A DNA stretch of 64,000 nt from Clostridiales bacterium (GCA_029338615.1 JAQYAS010000066.1:1-64000), one strand, 5' to 3'. Positions 8,735-20,175 are shown, counted from the first letter of the stretch. Numbers and translations: made by a program. The notes: a model not told the origin generated them from the letters alone.

Positions 8735-10486
8735 TTACTGTCTAACCTTAATGTGAACCTCACGGAGCTGCTGCTCTGTAACCTCGCCAGGTGCTCCACA
8801 CATAAGATCCTGTGCATTTCCATTCATTGGGAATGGAATGACCTCTCTGATGTTCTCCTCATTTCTAAGAAGCATGATCATTCTGTCCACACCAGGAGCC
8901 ATACCTGCATGAGGTGGTGCTCCAAACTGGAATGCATTGTAGAGTGCTCCGAACTTCTCCTTCAGATCATCCTCTGTGTATCCTGCAATTTCAAATGCCT
9001 TGACCATGATCTTCATGTCGTGGTTTCTTACAGCACCTGATGAAAGCTCGATACCATTGCAGACGATGTCGTACTGGTAAGCAAGGATATCAAGTGGATC
9101 CTTCTCATTTAACGCCTCAAGTCCGCCCTGTGGCATTGAGAACGGATTGTGAGTGAAGATGATCTTCTTGCTCTCCTTGTCGTACTCGTACATTGGGAAG
9201 TCATTTATATAGCAGAAACGGAATGCGTTCTTCTCGTTGAGGTCAAGTCTGTTGCCAAGCTCAACTCTGATCTGTCCTGCAAATGACGCTGCAAGCTCAG
9301 GCGTATCTGCGATGAAGAAGATAGTATCTCCGGCCGTAAGGCCTGCAAGCTCTGCGATCTCACCCTTCATATCATCAGGAATGAACTTGTCGATAGGTCC
9401 CTTGTATGACATATCATCAAGGATCTCCAGATATCCAAGACCGCCCATGCCGATGCTCTGTGCAAACTTGAGCATCTTCTCATGCTGTCCCTTTGAAAGT
9501 TTCTTGTGTACATTGATGGCACGCACTGTCTTGCCATGGAATGGCTTGAATGTACATCTCTGGAAGAAATCTGTGAGATCTATTATTCTGAGTGGGTTTC
9601 TGAGGTCAGGCTTATCTGTACCGAACTCAAGCATAGCCTGCTTGTAGCTAATGATAGGATATGGAGCCTGTGTAACCACTGCGCCCTCAGGTGCAAACTT
9701 CTCAAATGTTGCTGAGAGGACTTCCTCTCCAACCTTGAATACGTCCTCCTGTGTTGCAAAGCTCATCTCAAAGTCAAGCTGGTAGAACTCACCAGGTGAA
9801 CGGTCTGCTCTTGCATCCTCATCTCTGAAACAAGGAGCTATCTGGAAGTACTTGTCAAATCCTGATACCATGAGAAGCTGCTTGTACTGCTGAGGTGCCT
9901 GTGGAAGTGCATAGAACTTGCCCTTGAACTTTCTTGATGGCACGATGTAATCTCTTGCGCCCTCAGGTGATGATGCGCAGAGGATAGGTGTCTGGATCTC
10001 AAGAAATCCCATCTCAGTCATCTTCTGACGAAGGTAGCTGATGACCTGACTTCTGAATATCATGTTGTCCTTAACCTTCTTGTTTCTGAGGTCAAGATAT
10101 CTGTACTTGAGTCTCACATCCTCACGTGTCTCCTTGGATGTCTGGATCTCAAATGGAATCTGCTTATATACCTTACCTAGTATCTCTACAGTCTTCGCCT
10201 CAAGCTCGATAGTACCTGTAGGGATCTTTGGGTTGTATGTCTCCTCATCTCTGTGCTCAACGATACCCTCGATGGATACACAGTCCTCCTTTGTTATTCC
10301 TTCAAGAAGTGATGTGTCTCTCATTACCACCTGGAGCACGCCGTACATATCACGAAGATCGATAAATGATACTCCGCCATGGTCACGGATATTCTCTACC
10401 CATCCGGCAACCTTAAGTGTCTGTCCCACATCGCCCTCAGTGATCTCGTTCATTGTTCTGTTACGATAAATGTTCTCGATTGTCAT
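8735..10486 (-). CDS. aspS: Aspartyl-tRNA synthetase
   Basis: Class II AspRS motifs (RYLDLRNKKVKDNMIFRSQV, FRDEDARADRSPGEFYQLDFEMSF, GMAPGVDRMIMLL). Confidence 0.97.
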   Translation of the reverse strand: MTIENIYRNRTMNEITEGDVGQTLKVAGWVENIRDHGGVSFIDLRDMYGVLQVVMRDTSLLEGITKEDCVSIEGIVEHRDEETYNPKIPTGTIELEAKTVEILGKVYKQIPFEIQTSKETREDVRLKYRYLDLRNKKVKDNMIFRSQVISYLRQKMTEMGFLEIQTPILCASSPEGARDYIVPSRKFKGKFYALPQAPQQYKQLLMVSGFDKYFQIAPCFRDEDARADRSPGEFYQLDFEMSFATQEDVFKVGEEVLSATFEKFAPEGAVVTQAPYPIISYKQAMLEFGTDKPDLRNPLRIIDLTDFFQRCTFKPFHGKTVRAINVHKKLSKGQHEKMLKFAQSIGMGGLGYLEILDDMSYKGPIDKFIPDDMKGEIAELAGLTAGDTIFFIADTPELAASFAGQIRVELGNRLDLNEKNAFRFCYINDFPMYEYDKESKKIIFTHNPFSMPQGGLEALNEKDPLDILAYQYDIVCNGIELSSGAVRNHDMKIMVKAFEIAGYTEDDLKEKFGALYNAFQFGAPPHAGMAPGVDRMIMLLRNEENIREVIPFPMNGNAQDLMCGAPGEVTEQQLREVHIKVRQ

Positions 10487-10585
10487 CTGTTCTCTCCTTT
10501 TCTTTATTATTTGCCTGTGGCTTTTTATCCACATTGACTTTTTCAGGATTACGCACCGGCTGTTATTTCTCTTGCAAATAGAAAA

Positions 10586-10935
10586 AGCTTATGTTCATCC
10601 TGAATCAGATGCACATATACATATGCAAATATTCAGGACGAACATAAGCTCTCTCACCTTCATGTCCGCGGTACCACCTGATTTACTGTTATGCGATCTT
10701 CTATACAACATCGCATCCCAGTCCCTCTCAGTCACCTTGCTCATGACCTCTCTGCGTATCGTGCAGCTACGGCTCCCCTACTCGACATATAACACGTATC
10801 CCGCTATAGGCTATGTCTTTCAGCTTGCGGCTGGTAAAGTGTTATTCACATATATTCACTCCGCCGGACTTCCACCACCACCGACTCTCTGTGGGCGATA
10901 ATCTATGCTACTTCTCTTCGTCATTGCCTTATATA
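10586..10935 (-). promoter_or_regulatory. T-box leader upstream of aspS
   Basis: Minus-strand T-box core AGGTGGTACCGCGG (10666-10680), following terminator hairpin AGCTTATGTTCGTCCTGAAT...AGCTTTTTC (10586-10650), stem-I-like CAGAGAGTCGGTGGTGG...GTCCG. Confidence 0.9.
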
Positions 10936-10964
10936 TGGCGTCAGCACATATCTGACGCCACATT

Positions 10965-10994
10965 ATTATATTCTAGTGATTCAAGTTCTGTCAA
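10965..10994 (-). promoter_or_regulatory. Sigma-70 promoter of T-box/aspS transcript
   Basis: Minus strand TTGACA-18 bp-TATAAT. Confidence 0.75.
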
Positions 10995-11018
10995 CTATAT
11001 TTATGTATATTTCCACCA

Positions 11019-11096
11019 TCATCCCACAATCTCTGCACCAAACGGCATGAGCGCCAGCTTGACGATCTTAAAGAACTGATTCCCAAGACATCCCAT
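11019..11096 (-). pseudogene. 25-codon ORF resembling a YccF C-terminal segment (remnant or small protein)
   Basis: MGCLGNQFFKIVKLALMPFGAEIVG; preceded by GGAG; resembles the '..GxxxFKxxKLALxPFGxEIV' block of YccF proteins. Confidence 0.4.
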
Positions 11097-11107
11097 GATA
11101 TCATCTC

Positions 11108-12076
11108 CTATCTGCAGAGTGCAGCAAGCATCTTGACTGCCGCCTCATACTCACTATTATCTCTCGTCTTCCGGATCTTCTTAAGAGCCTTCTCAGCTCC
11201 ATCCACATCATCGAACAGCCTTGACCAGTAAGCCCACAGCTCCTTCATCTTGAACATCGTGTTGCCCCTGCCCACATCCGACTCACAGTAATTCCTGTAC
11301 AGCTCATCGTGGAATGTGAAGAATCTGTTCCAGTCACATGTACTGTAGCCACTCACTCCTTTTATCCGCTCCGCCAGACAAGGATCAGCTATTATCCCCC
11401 TGCCTATCATAACCTTACTTATATCAGGGAAATCGCCCGTGAACCTTTCGTAATCCGCCACACTGTTTATATCCCCGTTGTAGCACACCGTATCTGTTCT
11501 TCCATATGAAACCACGCCTTCGGCAAACACTTCCATGTTTGGAGTATCCTTATAGAAATCTGTCTGTATTCTCGGATGTATGATCAACTCACTTATCGGA
11601 TACTTCTTATATATTTCTATGATGTCCTCAAACTCCACAGAACTATCTCTTCCTATTCTAGTCTTTATAGACACATTCATCACGTCGGCGGCAAACACTT
11701 CATATAAGAATTTGTCAAGTCTCTCCGTATCATACAGCAAACCTGAACCTTTATATTTCGTTACTACAGTCTTTGATGGGCAGCCAAGGTTGATGTTCAC
11801 CTCATCATATCCAAGTTTCTTTAAAAACTTTGCAGCCTTCACGAATCCCTCTCCGCTGTTGGTCAGAAGCTGCGGCACCACATTTATTCCCTGATTGTTT
11901 TCCGGCAGCACATCCCTTAGCTCCCGGTTTCTGAGAGGACGTCCTTTCGCCGGTGCAATGAACGGCATAAAGTATTTGTCAACGCCGCCAAAATATTTGC
12001 GGTGTGCATTCCTGTATATGTATCCTGTTATCCCCTCCATCGGGGCAAGATATATAAATCCATCATTGTTGTTCAT
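11108..12076 (-). CDS. tRNA-dihydrouridine synthase
   Basis: LAPMEGITGYIYRNAHRK, VNINLGCPSKTVVTKYKGSGLL, MIGRGIIADP. Confidence 0.92.
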   Translation of the reverse strand: MNNNDGFIYLAPMEGITGYIYRNAHRKYFGGVDKYFMPFIAPAKGRPLRNRELRDVLPENNQGINVVPQLLTNSGEGFVKAAKFLKKLGYDEVNINLGCPSKTVVTKYKGSGLLYDTERLDKFLYEVFAADVMNVSIKTRIGRDSSVEFEDIIEIYKKYPISELIIHPRIQTDFYKDTPNMEVFAEGVVSYGRTDTVCYNGDINSVADYERFTGDFPDISKVMIGRGIIADPCLAERIKGVSGYSTCDWNRFFTFHDELYRNYCESDVGRGNTMFKMKELWAYWSRLFDDVDGAEKALKKIRKTRDNSEYEAAVKMLAALCR

Positions 12077-12224
12077 ATGTCATTCTCCTATTATAGTATA
12101 TCATCCAGTACAGAATATTCTGACATATCTCACTCTGCAAACATGCCACCAAGCAAGTTATCGTATCAGTCACCAATATCTCGTGCTTGACTAGACTTTT
12201 TCTTGTTGTTCGCGCAAATAAAAT

Positions 12225-12268
12225 ATAGAGGCACTCATCATCCATCATGACAAATGCCTCTACATTAT
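12225..12268 (-). terminator. Rho-independent-like hairpin after SNF symporter gene
   Basis: TAGAGGCA...TGCCTCTA inverted repeat. Confidence 0.6.
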
Positions 12269-12281
12269 AAACTATATTGTT

Positions 12282-13703
12282 CTATTTGAACAGATTGGTA
12301 ACAAACTGTACAAAGTCAATTCCAAATGACTGGAGGAGCAGCAATGCAAGCAGTATCGGTGCCACAAACTTTACCATGGCAATATAGAGTTTCTTTCTTC
12401 CAAACTTCTCGCCGTTTCTTGTGACCTCGTCTATAACTGTCTTTGGTTTTGCCACCCATCCTATGAGAATACATGACAGAATCGCTACAAGCGGCATGAA
12501 AATGTTGTTACTCAGGTAATCCATTACATCAAGGATCTGAGCTGTCGCTCCATTAGGAAGTTTAAGCTCAAAGTACCAGATGTTGTAACCGAAGCATACA
12601 ACCAACATTCCGACAAACGCATACACTGTGGTTATGACCGCACTCTTCTTTCTTGTAAGATGGAACTTATCCATAAGTCCGGAAACTATCGCCTCCATGA
12701 CTGACACAGAGGATGTGATCGCCGCAAATGTAACCATGATGAAGAACAGTGCTCCGATGACTGTTCCGACCTTACCCATGGCATTGAATACCTTTGGCAG
12801 GGATATGAACATGAGTCCAGGTCCTGCTGACATTCCTTCCGTTCCAGAGAACACAAACACCGCTGGGACTATCATCAGACCAGCAAGAAATGCCACAGCC
12901 GTGTCAAATATCTCTATCTGGTTGATTGACTTCATAAGGTTAACATCCTTCTTAACATATGAGCCATATGCAACCATGATACCCATAGCGACACTTATCG
13001 AGAAGAATAGCTGTCCCATGGCATCCATTACAACCATGAAGATATCCCTGAATGTCATTCCCTTAAAATCAGGAATCAAATATACCTTGAGTCCATCGAT
13101 TCCAGTTCTGATCGTACCATCATCACCAGTATGCTTGATCGTCAGTGAGTAGATTGAAATTCCAATTATAAGAAGTACCAATATCGGCATGAGCACCTTG
13201 CTGAACTTCTCTATTCCCTTTTCAACACCACAGAATACGACAACACCTGTGGCCGTAAGGAATATAAGTGCAAATATTATAGGTGCAGTCTGGGCTGTTA
13301 TAAATCCAGTGAAATAACCGTCACCTGTGGCAGCCTCTGTCTGACCTGTAAAATATGCTGTCATATACTTCAGGACCCATCCTCCGATGGTGCAGTAATA
13401 TGGAAGGATTATGACCGGTACGATCCATGCCAGCCCGCCAAGCCATTTCCACTTCTTATGTATAAGACCATACGCTGTGAGCGGTCCCTGCTGAGTCTTT
13501 CTTCCTATTGCAATATCTGTTGTGAGCAGTGTGAATCCAAATGTAAGTGCCAGTATTATATACACAAGTATAAACACTCCGCCATTGTCCTTTGCCGCAA
13601 GATATGGGAATCTCCATATATTTCCAAGTCCTACCGCACTTCCCGCTGCTGCCATAACAAAGCCCAGCGTCCCCGTAAAATTACTTCTTTCCTTCTTATT
13701 CAT
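12282..13703 (-). CDS. Neurotransmitter:sodium symporter (SNF) family transporter
   Basis: GFVMAAAGSAVGLGNIWRFPYLAAKDNGGVFILVY signature, multiple TMs. Confidence 0.95.
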   Translation of the reverse strand: MNKKERSNFTGTLGFVMAAAGSAVGLGNIWRFPYLAAKDNGGVFILVYIILALTFGFTLLTTDIAIGRKTQQGPLTAYGLIHKKWKWLGGLAWIVPVIILPYYCTIGGWVLKYMTAYFTGQTEAATGDGYFTGFITAQTAPIIFALIFLTATGVVVFCGVEKGIEKFSKVLMPILVLLIIGISIYSLTIKHTGDDGTIRTGIDGLKVYLIPDFKGMTFRDIFMVVMDAMGQLFFSISVAMGIMVAYGSYVKKDVNLMKSINQIEIFDTAVAFLAGLMIVPAVFVFSGTEGMSAGPGLMFISLPKVFNAMGKVGTVIGALFFIMVTFAAITSSVSVMEAIVSGLMDKFHLTRKKSAVITTVYAFVGMLVVCFGYNIWYFELKLPNGATAQILDVMDYLSNNIFMPLVAILSCILIGWVAKPKTVIDEVTRNGEKFGRKKLYIAMVKFVAPILLALLLLQSFGIDFVQFVTNLFK

Positions 13704-13726
13704 AATCTACCTTTCTGTTTTTGCTT

Positions 13727-14578
13727 TTATTTTTTGCTGCCCAGTCCCCTGTCTGAACAGTTACTTTTTCTTTTGGCCTTCAGCTTTGCCGATGCTGCAA
13801 AGTATGCACGGCATCTAGCAGGATAATTTCTGAATGCGCCATATATATTATATAAATAGAATCCATATGTCAGGAATTTACCGGCAGGTCCTATCTTGTC
13901 CTTTAGCGTCTTCGGATAGTGCTTTCCTCCAACCACCGGATGATTGCCGTCATTTATATATTTTATTAGATCATCCTCAGAATGTATATAATCTGGAAGA
14001 TATGTCCCTGCAAGTCCAACACAGCTCTCCTTATGAGCATCACTTCCTCCAAATACAGGTATGTCATAGTAAGCAGCAAGTCTCCTCGCCATCCTATTCC
14101 TCTTACCCGATTCGCAACAGTTATATCCCTCTATAAAATCAAAGTGCTGTGCATACAGCCTGTGTTCTATCATTCCAAGCTTCCTTGTACTTCCAAAACT
14201 CATAAACTTCTCTCCAAATGGGTGAGCAGGTCCAAGTATTCCTCCACACTCATGCACAAGCCATATAACCTTTATAAGTGCCATACCTCTGTGTTCAAAC
14301 AGGTCGTATACCTCCTCAGGAGTATCCGATGGCAGTACAATAAGGAAATGTCCATAATCAAAAGTATCATACTCAATACCTCTTAGAACAGTAAAATCCT
14401 TAACCTTACTCCTCTGTCTGAAATATGCTCTGTATCCCGAATATGAATCATGGTCTGTAACCAGCATTCCGTGGAAACCGCGTTGCTTTAACAAATCAAT
14501 ATAATCCAGAATTTTTACTCTTGCATCAGGCGAGCCCTCCGCAGTATGACAATGCATGTCAAACCTTACTTTATTCAT
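13727..14578 (-). CDS. PHP-domain metal-dependent phosphoesterase
   Basis: RFDMHCHTAEGSPDARV, VTDHDSYSGY, GPAHPFGEKF, GGSDAHKES. Confidence 0.88.
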   Translation of the reverse strand: MNKVRFDMHCHTAEGSPDARVKILDYIDLLKQRGFHGMLVTDHDSYSGYRAYFRQRSKVKDFTVLRGIEYDTFDYGHFLIVLPSDTPEEVYDLFEHRGMALIKVIWLVHECGGILGPAHPFGEKFMSFGSTRKLGMIEHRLYAQHFDFIEGYNCCESGKRNRMARRLAAYYDIPVFGGSDAHKESCVGLAGTYLPDYIHSEDDLIKYINDGNHPVVGGKHYPKTLKDKIGPAGKFLTYGFYLYNIYGAFRNYPARCRAYFAASAKLKAKRKSNCSDRGLGSKK

Positions 14579-14602
14579 AAGATCATCTCCTTCTGAAATA
14601 TA

Positions 14603-15643
14603 TCAATATTCTGCCCCGTCTCCCAGCCATGTTACCTGTGACAGAGGCATGTATATAAACTCAGCCTTAGCCAGTATCTTATCGCGCTCAACATATGTAT
14701 TCTCCCACATTCTGGCATCTGCAGAACTAGGTCGATTATCACCCAGCATAAAATAACAATTATCAGGCACCTTATACGGTCCAAACGACCTGGTGTCTGT
14801 TCTGGCCTCGTCACTGAGATATTCCTCATCCAGAGGAGTATCACTTCCGTCTATGTAGATCATTCCATCAATTATCTCTACAGTCTCACCCGGAAGTCCT
14901 ATGATTCTCTTGATGTATATCTGCGTCTCGTCATCAGGCCACTTAAATATTGCTATATCTCCACGCTTAGGATCAGAGAACTTATATGTAAGTCTGCTTC
15001 CTATAATCTTATCATTAAGCTGTATTGTTTCAAGCATAGATCCAGTCGGAACATTGCAATTTAAAATAATAAAATGCCCCAACACAAATGCTATAACAAC
15101 TGCGATTCCTACAGTTATTATACAATCTAAAATCTCCGCCTTATAATCCCGCTTGATATCTCTGCACCGTATCCTCATCTGGTGCCAGACTGCACCACCA
15201 TGCTGCGAGTCCGATACGCCCTCATCTACAAAGCCAAACTTCTCATAGAAACCTATCATCTCAGGCTTACATGTAAGAACTACCCCTTCAAGCTTGGAAC
15301 GCACTGCATCCTGCAGGACCTCGTTCATAACCTTAGCTGCATATCCCTGATGCTGATACTCGGGAAGCGTTGATACTCCGAATATCATCAACCATTTGCC
15401 TTTTCTGTCGTAATACTCCTCTCCGGAATACATTTCATCACACAGATTCTCTTCGTTAGTAGTTATTCCATTTATACCTGCTATTATTCTTCCATTCTTC
15501 TTTATGATCCAGAATGTATCCTTGTGAGTTCTGAGTCTTCTCTCTATAGATGATCTGTCCGCTGCATCTGCTGCCGAAAATGTCTGTTCCTCCAACAGGC
15601 ACAACTGCTCCAGATCACGCTTTCCAGCTTGTCTGACCTTCAT
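14603..15643 (-). CDS. GNAT acetyltransferase-type I signal peptidase fusion
   Basis: N-terminal GNAT motif (LPEYQHQGYAAKVM...GFYEKFGFVDEG); C-terminal SPase I with TM, NVPTGSMLETI (Ser), YIKRIIGLPGE (Lys), GDNRPSSADAR. Confidence 0.9.
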   Translation of the reverse strand: MKVRQAGKRDLEQLCLLEEQTFSAADAADRSSIERRLRTHKDTFWIIKKNGRIIAGINGITTNEENLCDEMYSGEEYYDRKGKWLMIFGVSTLPEYQHQGYAAKVMNEVLQDAVRSKLEGVVLTCKPEMIGFYEKFGFVDEGVSDSQHGGAVWHQMRIRCRDIKRDYKAEILDCIITVGIAVVIAFVLGHFIILNCNVPTGSMLETIQLNDKIIGSRLTYKFSDPKRGDIAIFKWPDDETQIYIKRIIGLPGETVEIIDGMIYIDGSDTPLDEEYLSDEARTDTRSFGPYKVPDNCYFMLGDNRPSSADARMWENTYVERDKILAKAEFIYMPLSQVTWLGDGAEY

Positions 15644-15732
15644 ATATCATTACCTCTTATTTTTTTCTCTCGTATCAGTACGGCTGTCCAAAGCCTACAC
15701 TCCATTATCTCACATTCAATTATCCTGTCAAG

Positions 15733-15808
15733 AAAAAAGGACACATATAACCACAAACGCTTTCCCATTTTTCAAGAAACATCTGCTTTATATGTGTCCC
15801 TTTTTATT
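15733..15808 (-). terminator. Hairpin downstream of guaB
   Basis: GGACACATATAA...TTATATGTGTCC flanked by A/T runs. Confidence 0.6.
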
Positions 15809-15854
15809 TATATAGAGTATCTCCCGCAAGCGGGTCCTTCCTCCTTATGATATA

Positions 15855-17354
<1,500 letters not shown>

Positions 17355-17390
17355 TCATTATGTGCATCAATTAGCCTAAATAGAGAAAAC

Positions 17391-17423
17391 ACATCACCCA
17401 ACACTTATCGCATTGGGTGATGT
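17391..17423 (-). terminator. Hairpin downstream of LtaS-like gene
   Basis: ACATCACCCAA...TTGGGTGATGT. Confidence 0.65.
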
Positions 17424-17475
17424 AACTTTTTAAACATGCTAACAAATTATAAACTGCTTGTCAAGGAAGTTCTGA

Positions 17476-19686
17476 CTATCGTTTTTTCGTCTTTGCTTCC
17501 GATGACTTTTCTGTTGTTTTCTCAGTTACTGCCTCTGTTGTCGATATAACGGATTCTGTTCCAATATTTGTCTCCAGGACATCCGGATTCTTCGGATCTC
17601 CCTTATACACAAATGTATCTTCCACGCCAAAATCTATACTGTCATCTCCAACCTGGGCAACCGATATCTCCTGTCCGGCCTCGAAGGCATCTTCTCTAGG
17701 TAAAAACAGTGTATTTCTGTCAATATAGATAGTCTCACTCAGGAAAGCGTCATCTATCCATGCAAAAGTACATTCATTGAAATTACTTCCATGGATATAA
17801 TACCCCTTGATAGGCTCCGGAGTAGTCTGCTCTGTACCATCTCCACCTGACTGTATCTCTGATCCGGATTCGTCTTCCTGACCAGTTTCCTCATCTGCCG
17901 GCGGCGTGTACACACCCTTTTCAACATGTGATATCCGTATTTTTTCTATTCCATATCTCATATTCGTCGGTTCATATGGCCATCCATCCGGATACATGTA
18001 TCTTTGTCCATAGAGCATATCATACTCTATATTCTCAAGTTCATCATCGTAATTTTCATCACCTGGCTTATACTTCGACTGGAACTTCTGTACATAACTC
18101 TTGTCAAATCCGACCATATCAAAAACTTTTGTGCTGAGCTGATATGCCTCTATATCCTCGTCCTCAACAGGAAAATCCTTCATATTGCTCCACACAAAAT
18201 ACTCAGTCTGATACAGGTTTCCATTCTCCACATCATCATCTGTGAGTTCAAATCCCGGCAGATGATCACCATACATAACCAGAACCACAGGCTCACTGTA
18301 GAGCTTGAGTCTCTCTATAAGTGCTCCAATGAATTCATCCATCTCATGAAGCTGATTGCAGTAATACGTCCACTGAGTATCCAGATCTTCATCACCAGTT
18401 CCGGCAACCTTTATAGGATAACTGTAATTCTCCTCATCAAGCTGTGACGGATATCTTCCATGTCCCTGCACACTGACTGTAAATATAAAGTCCTTTTCAG
18501 GTGTATACGAGAGAGTCTTCATGATCTCACCCGTCAGCACATCATCCTTCTCCCAGTTTTTCTGAGTATACTTAAGATTGTACATATATTCCATAGGGGT
18601 AAATGTATCAAATCCCATATTTTTGTACACCTTATATCTATCATAAAATGTACCATCATGATTGTGCATGGCATGGGTTGAATAACCGGCATATTTAAGC
18701 TGTGTTGCCATCGACTCTATCGTCTGTTTTCCAAGTATTGTCTTATACGGATATTCCCCGGCACCAAAATACGCCACATTGAACCCAGTCAGCACTTCAA
18801 ACTCTGAATTTGCTGTACCTGCACCTATAGCTGGCATCGTAAGGAATCCCGATGTACATTCCTCCTTCAGCTTCGTGAAATTCGGAATAGGATTCTCACT
18901 GAATGTAAGATACTTTACATATGACGGATCCATAAACGACTCCAACTGTACAAATATGACATTTGGGTTCTTATCCACATATGTTGCGCCTGAAGGCTCC
19001 ACTGTATCCAGATCATCCTTTATGTTCAGCATTTTCTCTTCGCTGTAGTCAGATGGCTGACCGATTCCCACGTCCACAACACTGTTGGAAAAGCAATATA
19101 CAAATCCATAGTTTTTATATGCGGTGGCAAGGTTTGCAAAATTATCAGATATAGTCTGTGCATTGAGTGCAATCTTTGTAAAAAGCATAACACAGCAGAA
19201 TGTAGCCACGATAAATACCGTTGTACGGGTTCTGTAAATATTGCCTGTAACCGTTGGTGACTTTATAAACAGAACTATCAGGGCCGCCAGGGCTGCAAAA
19301 AGCAAAAAAGCTATAAGAATTATCTGCCACGCTTCAAAGTACTTATCAATAATTGTGATTGTATTACGCGCCATAAGCATATCTATGGCTGAAAACGGTG
19401 TTATTCTGAATCCCAGGACGACACAGTTGGTAATTCCAAGTATCAGCCAGGCAAACGATATAACACAATATCCAAATACTCTTTTCCTCATGAGTAACGA
19501 CAATGTAAGTGTGAAAAATATGATTGAACAGTTATATAAAAATATCAACGGCTGATTCCACACATATGATATTGCTTTAAATACAGAATGTCTTCCCAGA
19601 GATTCCAGTACCACATCCAAAACAATCGCAAGTACAAGACAGATAAAAACTGCTGAATGATGAAAATTTTTAAGTCTCTCTTTCAT
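17476..19686 (-). CDS. LTA synthase-family sulfatase
   Basis: Five N-terminal TMs then NVIFVQLESFMDPSYV, ANSEFEVLTGFN, YSTHAMHNHDGTFYDR, LVMYGDHLPG. Confidence 0.92.
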   Translation of the reverse strand: MKERLKNFHHSAVFICLVLAIVLDVVLESLGRHSVFKAISYVWNQPLIFLYNCSIIFFTLTLSLLMRKRVFGYCVISFAWLILGITNCVVLGFRITPFSAIDMLMARNTITIIDKYFEAWQIILIAFLLFAALAALIVLFIKSPTVTGNIYRTRTTVFIVATFCCVMLFTKIALNAQTISDNFANLATAYKNYGFVYCFSNSVVDVGIGQPSDYSEEKMLNIKDDLDTVEPSGATYVDKNPNVIFVQLESFMDPSYVKYLTFSENPIPNFTKLKEECTSGFLTMPAIGAGTANSEFEVLTGFNVAYFGAGEYPYKTILGKQTIESMATQLKYAGYSTHAMHNHDGTFYDRYKVYKNMGFDTFTPMEYMYNLKYTQKNWEKDDVLTGEIMKTLSYTPEKDFIFTVSVQGHGRYPSQLDEENYSYPIKVAGTGDEDLDTQWTYYCNQLHEMDEFIGALIERLKLYSEPVVLVMYGDHLPGFELTDDDVENGNLYQTEYFVWSNMKDFPVEDEDIEAYQLSTKVFDMVGFDKSYVQKFQSKYKPGDENYDDELENIEYDMLYGQRYMYPDGWPYEPTNMRYGIEKIRISHVEKGVYTPPADEETGQEDESGSEIQSGGDGTEQTTPEPIKGYYIHGSNFNECTFAWIDDAFLSETIYIDRNTLFLPREDAFEAGQEISVAQVGDDSIDFGVEDTFVYKGDPKNPDVLETNIGTESVISTTEAVTEKTTEKSSEAKTKKR

Positions 19687-19827
19687 AATTTAATTATTAC
19701 CTCATAAAAAATTCATGATCTGTGTCTAACAATTGTGATGATTATATCACTATAAGACAATTTATCAATAGTAAATTTCTCTTAATTATTTATCAAAATA
19801 TGTATAAAAGATATGCAAAAAAATTCG

Positions 19828-19858
19828 GAAGCCCTGATCACATAAAGGCTTCCGATTA
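19828..19858 (-). terminator. Terminator after tRNA-Gly copy 1
   Basis: TCGGAAGCC...GGCTTCCGA followed by T-run on minus strand. Confidence 0.75.
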
Positions 19859-19867
19859 ATTAACAAG

Positions 19868-19939
19868 AGCGCGAGACGGGAATCGAACCCGCGACCCTCT
19901 CCTTGGCAAGGAGATGCTCCACCGCTGAGCCACTCGCGC
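19868..19939 (-). tRNA. tRNA-Gly(GCC), copy 1
   Basis: GCGCGAGTGGCTCAGCGGTGGAGCATCTCCTTGCCAAGGAGAGGGTCGCGGGTTCGAATCCCGTCTCGCGCT; anticodon GCC. Confidence 0.97.
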
Positions 19940-19969
19940 TTATTTGCTGTGTTTCTCACAACAATACTG

Positions 19970-19998
19970 ATAATATCATACCGTTGCTGAACTGTCAA
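19970..19998 (-). promoter_or_regulatory. Promoter of tRNA-Gly copy 1
   Basis: Minus strand TTGACA-17 bp-TATTAT. Confidence 0.7.
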
Positions 19999-20049
19999 CA
20001 CTTTTTTAAAATTTTAACAACAGGCCAAATCACATATGGAATTGTCCAG

Positions 20050-20121
20050 AGCGCGAGACGGGAATCGAACCCGCGACCCTCTCCTTGGCAAGGAGATGCT
20101 CCACCGCTGAGCCACTCGCGC
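20050..20121 (-). tRNA. tRNA-Gly(GCC), copy 2
   Basis: Same tRNA sequence as copy 1; anticodon GCC. Confidence 0.97.
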
Positions 20122-20146
20122 CTGTTGTATTTTTACAACAATATGG

Positions 20147-20175
20147 ATAATACCACATCAAAGCCAAATTGCCAA
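20147..20175 (-). promoter_or_regulatory. Promoter of tRNA-Gly copy 2
   Basis: Minus strand TTGGCA-17 bp-TATTAT with A-tract upstream region. Confidence 0.65.

Noticed and set aside
12282-13703. Horizontal acquisition of the SNF symporter
   Set aside because: Such symporters are widespread in Firmicutes and no flanking mobile elements or composition break was evident by eye.
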